A program made the translations under genes and the position numbers. DNA of 64,000 nt from Bacillus sp. SORGH_AS_0510 (GTDB taxonomy: Bacteria; Bacillota; Bacilli; Bacillales; Cytobacillaceae), in the NCBI RefSeq assembly GCF_030818775.1, contig NZ_JAUTAU010000001.1:640001-704000 (forward strand), in the 5' to 3' direction. Of the stretch, positions 58,595 through 64,000 are shown piece by piece. The first letter of the stretch is position 1. Every line of letters starts with the position of its first letter. The notes under the pieces are model-generated. The model was not told the DNA's origin. It was given only the letters and a program-made list of their open reading frames with translations, and did no database searches.

Positions 58595-59593
58595 GTGAAT
58601 AAAAGAATATTTTTGATATTATTTACTGTGCTTTTAATATTTGTATTTGTGGGTTGCGGAAAAATCACTGAACATACTTCGCCAAAAAATGTGCAATCCG
58701 AAGCGAGTACGGCTTCTAAGACAGTTGACGCCAATAAGAGTGCATCTGCCATTGACACAGATAAACCAACGAGTGAAAGTGAATCCAACAAAAGTGTTCC
58801 TGCATCTAGCACTACAAAGGCAACAGGTACAACGGACGGATTTGATTACAGCAAATATACCCTAATTGTAGTAAACGGCGGGGATATGTCAGGATATAGA
58901 AAGCCGAATGTCAAAGTAGATGTCGGATTTGGCGATCGGGAATATTGGGCGTATACAAATGAATACGGTCAGTTAATCCGTGTCGAGGCGAAGAATATAA
59001 CACTCCAAAATCCGGATACAGAACATGTTTTATCGTCTGGGAGATACTATGCTGATGAAGCAAGGGTTCCAGGTACAGAGAGTCCAGAATTAGATCAAGG
59101 GCATGTGATTGCTGACTCACTTGGGGGAGTGTCAAACGCTTATAACATTACACCTCAGGACAGCATTCTCAATAGGCACGGGGATCAAGCTTATATGGAA
59201 AAAGTGATTCGAGATGCAGGAGGTTGTACTGATTTCGTAGCAGTGATTCAATATCCAAATACTCAGACTCAAATTCCTAACCATTATAAATTCACATACA
59301 AAATTCAAGGCAGATCCATTACAGATGAATTTGACAATGTAAACCCAGATGAAGTGAACAAGAATTTAGGAAAAACGACAGGGACGAGCAGTACGCCGCC
59401 GAAAACAGACAATGTTCCAGCAAACGAAACGGTAAGTAGTAATGAAGATATTAGTAAGGTGGATACCAATCATAATGGAAAAGTTACGATCGCTGAAGCC
59501 AAGGCTGCTGGCTTTAAAATGCCAATTACCCGCGATTCATGGCTTTATAAATATATGGATGATCGAGATGGTGATGGCTTAGTAGGTGAATAA
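58595..59593 (+). CDS. Lipoprotein DNA/RNA non-specific endonuclease with EF-hand-like tail (paralogue 2)
   Basis: 332 residues from GTG 58595 (site AAAGGTG); a longer frame starts in repeat DNA. Lipobox FVGC, then a Ser/Thr/Lys linker twice as long as in paralogue 1. The core has DQGHVIADSLGG and NITPQDSILNRHGDQAYME, and a second linker precedes DTNHNGKVTIAEA. The last 18 residues (WLYKYMDDRDGDGLVGE) equal those of the paralogue at 35749. The lipoprotein nuclease probably acts outside the cell. The first calcium loop has His instead of the Asp or Gly expected at one position. Confidence 0.85.
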   Translation: MNKRIFLILFTVLLIFVFVGCGKITEHTSPKNVQSEASTASKTVDANKSASAIDTDKPTSESESNKSVPASSTTKATGTTDGFDYSKYTLIVVNGGDMSGYRKPNVKVDVGFGDREYWAYTNEYGQLIRVEAKNITLQNPDTEHVLSSGRYYADEARVPGTESPELDQGHVIADSLGGVSNAYNITPQDSILNRHGDQAYMEKVIRDAGGCTDFVAVIQYPNTQTQIPNHYKFTYKIQGRSITDEFDNVNPDEVNKNLGKTTGTSSTPPKTDNVPANETVSSNEDISKVDTNHNGKVTIAEAKAAGFKMPITRDSWLYKYMDDRDGDGLVGE

Positions 59594-59667
59594 ATGGGGT
59601 TATCATTGCCATGCGATTATGGAGCGCCTTTTTTAGTAGACCTTTCTAAGGTATTGAATTATGAATG

Positions 59668-59694
59668 ATCCCATCTCAAATAACGAGATGGGAT
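59668..59694 (+). terminator. Intrinsic terminator
   Basis: ATCCCATCTC-AAATAAC-GAGATGGGAT followed by TTAATC. It lies 75 bp after the nuclease. Confidence 0.75.
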
Positions 59695-59697
59695 TTA

Positions 59698-59760
59698 ATC
59701 AATGATCGCTGCGGCGATCATTTTTTTGTGGTGCTAACGGAGTAGCTTTGTTGAAGGAAA
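59698..59760 (+). repeat. Mosaic-repeat copy
   Basis: ATGATCGCTGCGGCGATCAT with TTTTTTT, then GTGCTAACGGAGTAGCTTTG. Last clear copy on the right. Confidence 0.75.
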
Positions 59761-59885
59761 GATCATAGGACTCTTTTCAAAGAACAAGAATATACATTAA
59801 ATGCACTTTTAAAGGAAAAAGTTTAGTTCGGAGAAGTTATTATGTTCAGCAAATTAATTGCAAAGAATTTCAGAAATGTGATGTG

Positions 59886-60021
59886 TACTAGGGTTTACTA
59901 TTAGTAAAAGTATAATAGAAGAACACCACATGGGACAAATCAATGTCCAGAGTATAGATCGGCAAGGGACCACAATTGATATACTACTCCCGCTAAAAAA
60001 TCACCCAAAAGTTCATGATTA
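59886..60021 (+). pseudogene. Histidine-kinase C-terminal fragment
   Basis: In one frame, LGFTISKSIIEEHHMGQINV and then QSIDRQGTTIDILLPLK are seen. This is the G2-box end of a HATPase domain (GxxxxxxIIxxHxGxIxVxSxxxxGTTxxxxLP). A stop precedes it and the ATP-binding boxes are missing. It is a remnant, like the tail of the 13347-13568 gene. Confidence 0.6.
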
Positions 60022-60069
60022 GTTTTCAAAAAATTCATGATAAAATAACAATAAATGGAGGGGATATTT

Positions 60070-61290
60070 TTGAAAACGTTTGAGGAAAAATTAAAAAGCT
60101 ATGCAGAATTGGTTGTAAAAGTGGGATTAAACGTTCAACCGAACCAAATCCTTTATGTACGAGCTAGTGTGGATACGATTCCGTTTGCTAGAGCTGTCGC
60201 TCGCGAGGCTTACAATGCAGGTGCAAAAAATGTGTATGTGGACTATAGTGATCCTGAAATCACACTCTCACGCTATTTGAGAGCATCAGATGATGTTTTT
60301 ACAGAGTTTCCTGAATGGGAGCGAATTCAACGTGAGAAGTTGATTGATAAGGATGCGGCCTTTTTATTTATCGTTTCCGACAATCCGGATTTATTGTCCA
60401 AAGCTGATCCTAATCGTATTGCGAATTACCAAAAAGTAAGCGGAGAAGCCATGGTAAAATGGCGGGAGCAGCATGATGATGTTAGTTGGGTCATCTGTGC
60501 CGCTCCAAGTCAAGGCTGGGCAAATAAGGTTTTTCCAGGAGAAACAAATAGCTTGGACAAACTTTGGGAGGCAATCTTCAGTTCAGTACGTATAGGGGAA
60601 GTGGAACCTGTACAAGCATGGAAAGATCATATTGAAAACTTGCTCCAAAAGTCTACCTATCTGAATGAAAAGAAATATAAGAAGTTACATTACAAAGCTG
60701 AAGGCACAGATCTAACGGTTGAGCTTCATCCCCTACATCTATGGAAAAGTGGTGGTAGCCAAAATCGACATGGTGTTCCATTCGTTGCCAATATGCCAAC
60801 TGAGGAAGTATTCACTTCGCCCTTACGTTCAGGTGTGAATGGTTTCGTTTCGAGTAAAAAACCACTTAGCTATGCAGGTAATTTAATTGATGAGTTCAAA
60901 TTAACTTTTGAAAATGGTCGGATTGTTGAAATGACAGCTAAGAAGGGTGAAGAAGTATTAAAGAACCTAGTAGAAACAGATGAAGGCTCCCATTATCTTG
61001 GTGAAATAGCCCTGGTTCCACATGATTCTCCTATTTCTAACACAAACGTACTGTTCCTAAATACATTATTTGATGAAAATGCTGCAAACCATTTAGCCTT
61101 AGGATTCGGTTTCCCTAACTGTATTGAAGGTGGAGAGAAAATGACGAAGGAGCAGCGTGAGGAAGTAGAACTTAATTCGAGCATCACTCATGTTGATTTC
61201 ATGATTGGTTGTGCGGATATGGATATTGATGGTGAATTACCTGATGGTACACGTGAACCAATCTTCCGTAAAGGGAATTGGGCTTTCTAA
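60070..61290 (+). CDS. ampS: M29 aminopeptidase, AmpS-like
   Basis: This 406-residue protein starts at TTG 60070 after GGAGGGG; an ATG 15 bases earlier lies within the site. The M29 fold is complete, with metal ligands in MPTEEVFTSP, EGSHYLGEIALVP, NAANHLALGFGF and HVDFMIG (His/Asp). These dinuclear enzymes remove N-terminal residues from peptides in the cytosol. AmpS in B. subtilis is of similar size. No operon partner. Confidence 0.9.
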   Translation: MKTFEEKLKSYAELVVKVGLNVQPNQILYVRASVDTIPFARAVAREAYNAGAKNVYVDYSDPEITLSRYLRASDDVFTEFPEWERIQREKLIDKDAAFLFIVSDNPDLLSKADPNRIANYQKVSGEAMVKWREQHDDVSWVICAAPSQGWANKVFPGETNSLDKLWEAIFSSVRIGEVEPVQAWKDHIENLLQKSTYLNEKKYKKLHYKAEGTDLTVELHPLHLWKSGGSQNRHGVPFVANMPTEEVFTSPLRSGVNGFVSSKKPLSYAGNLIDEFKLTFENGRIVEMTAKKGEEVLKNLVETDEGSHYLGEIALVPHDSPISNTNVLFLNTLFDENAANHLALGFGFPNCIEGGEKMTKEQREEVELNSSITHVDFMIGCADMDIDGELPDGTREPIFRKGNWAF

Positions 61291-61625
61291 TTGATTTTGT
61301 TGGAAACCCCTTATTCTTTCGTGCATAAGGGAAAGCGCCCTTACAATCCGAACATGCTTTGTTTCGAGGTATGAGCATAATATATTCATTTAGATAATCC
61401 ACTCTATAAAACGTGGTCAAAATTAAAAAGGTATATTCTTCTTCTGTCTGAGAGGATGCTAACTTGACATGGCTGAGGTCGGGGATTCAGCTTCATCGGA
61501 GATTCATTAAATGAGGCCCAAATTCTTAGTATAAAAGTTTGGGCCTTTTCTTATCATTAATGTGTATAATGTTCCTAAAAATAATTATACTGTGCTTGCT
61601 ACTCTATTAAGGTTCACATCATTAA
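61291..61625. other. Intergenic between convergent units
   Basis: No gene. It contains a GGGGATTCAGCTT..ATGAGGCCCA block (about 61479-61520) related to one at 51636-51664, and a terminator at 61514-61549. Confidence 0.5.
61514..61549. terminator. Intrinsic terminator
   Basis: AGGCCCAAA-TTCTTAGTATAAAAG-TTTGGGCCTTTT. It lies between ampS and the gerC-like gene, usable from both sides. Confidence 0.8.
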
Positions 61626-62741
61626 TTAATCCACTTCTGGATTAAGAATCTGCACGTGGATATTTGGTTCAATTAATAATCTAGGATAATCCTTACTCCA
61701 ATTCAAAGACTTCCATATGTCCGGATAAAATGTCTTTAATTGCTTTCCGACACCAAGAACATCACAATTTGCCTTTTGTAAAGTCTCAATCGTTTCCATT
61801 GCCCTTACTTCCATATGGTCCCCCAGTTTTTTTTCCATTCGATTTACGTAATTAGTGTTAAGGTTTTGAATGGTCTTGCCAAGTTCGAATACATTAATTT
61901 GCAACTCAACACTGATTTTGATTTTTGGCAATTTCCCTAATTGAGGGTGGATGGAGATCTTCGAATCCGATTTTTTGACGGAAAATCCGTATTCCATGCC
62001 TTTATCGTTATTTTTTTCAGGAAAATTTCCTGTAAATGGTTGCCTACCTACGTTCCTTCCTTTCAACAACATCAACAATCGGACTTGGTCTTTATCAAGC
62101 TCCTTACCAGTGTTTTTACCTTGACGAAATAATAGTGCGCCGCATAATATCATCCCCGGTTTGGTTTGTTTTAATAAAGGCAAAGCAATATCTCCAAAAG
62201 GATCATTTCGTGATAGGATTAATTGCATCATGGTAACGTCTTCTGCAATTCCGTTCTTTTCTAATGATGAAACAAATTGGTATACAACTTTTGAAAAATC
62301 CTTATTAGTGCTTAGATTATTTTTAAAGAGCTGTGACATGTTCCCTTCATCTAATACAACTACAGGAGTATTGATGGAAGTATAGGGTGCTTTTAGTAAA
62401 AAAGCAAGCTCTTGAACAGGATCATGCGTTGCAAATCTCTTGCTTAAAAAATAGACTCCTGTGTTGATAGCTATGAAAGGACCCTGGTCGGAAAAATTTC
62501 CTTGTCCGACCGCTTCGACCAGACTATGTCCTTTAAGCTCTGTTATCTCTGATTTTTGCTCTCCGCCTCCTTGACCGGCATGTTTAAGTTCCGTGATAAT
62601 ATACTGTAGGACGACATCACCACTCTTTTCATCCACATCAAAGCCTGCCATATTTATTAACCGAAGAGTTTTCAGTGGCATCCGATCCCAACAGCCAGTC
62701 AAGAGAAGCAACAATAAAATTCCAATTGCTGCTTTTTTCAT
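61626..62741 (-). CDS. Ger(x)C-family spore germination lipoprotein
   Basis: This 371-residue protein has a signal peptide with lipobox LTGCWD (Cys near residue 17), as usual for germinant-receptor C subunits. LRLINMAGFDVDEKSGDVVL, SDQGPFIAINTGVYFLSKR and the C-terminal VGKQLKTFYPDIWKSLNW are family marks. It is anchored on the outer face of the spore's inner membrane. It overlaps the B subunit stop/start by four bases. Confidence 0.9.
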   Translation of the reverse strand: MKKAAIGILLLLLLTGCWDRMPLKTLRLINMAGFDVDEKSGDVVLQYIITELKHAGQGGGEQKSEITELKGHSLVEAVGQGNFSDQGPFIAINTGVYFLSKRFATHDPVQELAFLLKAPYTSINTPVVVLDEGNMSQLFKNNLSTNKDFSKVVYQFVSSLEKNGIAEDVTMMQLILSRNDPFGDIALPLLKQTKPGMILCGALLFRQGKNTGKELDKDQVRLLMLLKGRNVGRQPFTGNFPEKNNDKGMEYGFSVKKSDSKISIHPQLGKLPKIKISVELQINVFELGKTIQNLNTNYVNRMEKKLGDHMEVRAMETIETLQKANCDVLGVGKQLKTFYPDIWKSLNWSKDYPRLLIEPNIHVQILNPEVD

Positions 62742-63835
62742 CTACTCGCAACCTTTCCTCGTGCTAAAGAAATTAGAAAAAGAATTGTGGGCACTATCGC
62801 AACCATAATAGCAGTAGCTGTATTATGATAGTTGGAAAATCGAAACAACCATTGCCGGTTGTGTCCCCATAATCCTATTACGAAGCAAATAATGGCCAAA
62901 ATCCATACCAAAAGAGTATGGTTACGGATTTCTTTGTTTCCGACGAATGCCAGATAACGAGCAGACAGAAACAAATAAACATAAACTGTTACCGTTGTCA
63001 CAGACAACCAAATCGTCATAAATAGAATATCAAGGCTTTGAACTATCGGCCATCTGAATTTACGGAGAATGAACACCATCGGCTCAGGAATGGAGTTCAA
63101 TAGGTTTTCACCAAAATTATACGTCACAATCACCGACATCAACACGTAAAAAAAGGTCGTAAATCCATTAGCGACCGACATTGCAATGATGATATCCTTC
63201 TTCTTACTGCATTTTATGAATGGAAAAACGTACAGGAGAAGCTCATATCCGGCATACGCCCAAAATGCAGGAAGAGAATCCTGTAAAATATTCTGGAAGC
63301 GGTGAGAACCGATTGGCAGAAGATGCCGCCAGTCCCCTTTTCCTAGTCCACTAATAACTATGATTACAAAGCTAATCAAATACATAATTACAATGGACTG
63401 AGTGATAGTAGCTATTGAGCGTAGTGTAGATGTAGCGATATAGGCGGCAACTGCAATCGATATTCCAATAATCACGAACCATGGGGTATTAAATAACACC
63501 CACCGGTCGAGAACATCCGAGTATGAGACCACAACCATAAGGCTAGATTCTGCGCAGTAAGCAGCAAATAAGAAGTTCAGAACCGAGCCTATCCACTTTC
63601 CGGTGATTGTAGAAATGTACTGGGGCAACGGCCGAAAAGCATATCTTTTACCAAGGAGATAAATGAATAAAATAACTACCTGAGCGATTACTCCACCAAT
63701 CAATATAGACATCCAAGAATCATGGCCCGAATGGCGGGATTCAGGGTAAGGGATTGAAATAACATGAGCCCCTACTTGTGTAAGAATCACGAGGCAAAAA
63801 AGCTGGTTAATAGAAATCTTTTGTAAGTGTATCAT
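62738..63835 (-). CDS. GerAB/GerXB-family spore germination permease-like subunit
   Basis: 365 residues with about ten spans. It has the GerAB marks ISINQLFCLVILTQVGAHVI at the start, then RWVLFNTPWFVIIGISIAVA and LPAFWAYAGYELLLYVFPFI. It binds germinant amino acids or sugars in known receptors. The start overlaps the A-subunit stop (ATGA), so A, B and C are coupled in translation. It is the B member of a gerA-B-C operon. Germinant unknown. Confidence 0.9.
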   Translation of the reverse strand: MIHLQKISINQLFCLVILTQVGAHVISIPYPESRHSGHDSWMSILIGGVIAQVVILFIYLLGKRYAFRPLPQYISTITGKWIGSVLNFLFAAYCAESSLMVVVSYSDVLDRWVLFNTPWFVIIGISIAVAAYIATSTLRSIATITQSIVIMYLISFVIIVISGLGKGDWRHLLPIGSHRFQNILQDSLPAFWAYAGYELLLYVFPFIKCSKKKDIIIAMSVANGFTTFFYVLMSVIVTYNFGENLLNSIPEPMVFILRKFRWPIVQSLDILFMTIWLSVTTVTVYVYLFLSARYLAFVGNKEIRNHTLLVWILAIICFVIGLWGHNRQWLFRFSNYHNTATAIMVAIVPTILFLISLARGKVASR

Positions 63836-64000
63836 TCGTTCTTCCCCTTTAAATCTCCTATTCTTGTCTTATCTTGCACCATACTTTCTTTTGGGCGATT
63901 TTTCAGGCTCCTGATTGGTCCTCTGAAAAGCGTATCCTTAATTGTATTGGCGCTGAGCCCTGAGTAAAAGTAGGGAATGCCCATTGTGTTCATACGGGCC
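63832..64000 (-). CDS. GerA-type spore germination A subunit, C-terminal end (partial)
   Basis: The minus strand reads MNTMGIPYFYSGLSAN and then TIKDTLFRGPIRSLKNRPKE, the typical end of GerAA proteins (MxTMGIPYxxP...DTLxRxP). The rest lies beyond the right edge. First gene of the operon. Confidence 0.85.
   Translation of the reverse strand, partial: ARMNTMGIPYFYSGLSANTIKDTLFRGPIRSLKNRPKESMVQDKTRIGDLKGKNE

Noticed and set aside
13217..59760. A true integron (attC sites and tyrosine integrase)
   Set aside because: The repeat lacks the RYYYAAC/GTTRRRY core pair and no integrase is in the window. Only the array-like layout is similar.
1..64000. CRISPR array, tRNA, rRNA or prophage
   Set aside because: No regularly spaced direct repeats with unique spacers, no tRNA-like cloverleaf with CCA-side motif, no structural phage genes were seen.

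Overview
The window is a low-G+C chromosomal segment from an endospore-forming Bacillaceae (Bacillus sensu lato). The evidence is a gerA-type germinant-receptor operon, three YjcZ-type small sporulation peptides, a CotF-like coat cluster wrapped around an adhB-type alcohol dehydrogenase, a sigV-rsiV pair, a KinB-like membrane kinase, DUF3231 and CBO0543 families, AGGAGG ribosome binding sites and frequent TTG/GTG starts. I see no rRNA, tRNA, CRISPR array, intact transposase, integrase or prophage.

Layout. Bases 1-13,000: the end of an FGGY sugar kinase, then scattered single genes (DUF523, a frameshifted RsbR-like stressosome gene, an SRPBCC protein, VOC, KinB-like kinase, MBL hydrolase, a wall-directed DUF1906 protein, a possible type I toxin, two YjcZ peptides). 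They are separated by long intergenic stretches filled with dispersed repeats. Bases 13,000-17,700: Nudix, DUF3231, GNAT and small membrane genes, with a MITE-like element. Bases 17,700-30,000: a more conserved stretch with few repeats. It holds a Yellow/MRJP-like protein, the yraGF-adhB-yraED-like coat cluster, a divergent Rrf2 regulator/NAD(P)-binding oxidoreductase pair with visible operators, a DD-carboxypeptidase divergent from sigV-rsiV, and an AraC-type regulator.

Bases 30,000-60,000: a mosaic of about 35 mostly unrelated short single-gene units. These are GNATs, SMI1/KNR4 and DUF1851 immunity-like proteins, two paralogous lipoprotein nucleases, small membrane proteins, an EamA transporter, YhhN, DinB, a zinc-ribbon/alpha-CTD protein and LysE. 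They include one larger module: a two-component system convergent with an ABC exporter and a DUF4097 lipoprotein. Nearly every + strand unit is followed by a copy of one mosaic repeat that carries an intrinsic terminator, always in the same orientation. Bases 60,000-64,000: an M29 aminopeptidase (AmpS-like) and a gerA-B-C operon on the minus strand that runs off the right edge.

The most notable feature is the organisation rather than any single gene. At least six repeat families interleave the genes. Several genes are decayed: the RsbR-like gene, an aldo/keto reductase scrap, a GNAT lacking its N-terminal half, two histidine-kinase tails, a copy of the toxin-like peptide and other fragments. 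This looks like a region with high turnover of single genes. All assignments come from reading sequence and motifs; no database search was run.
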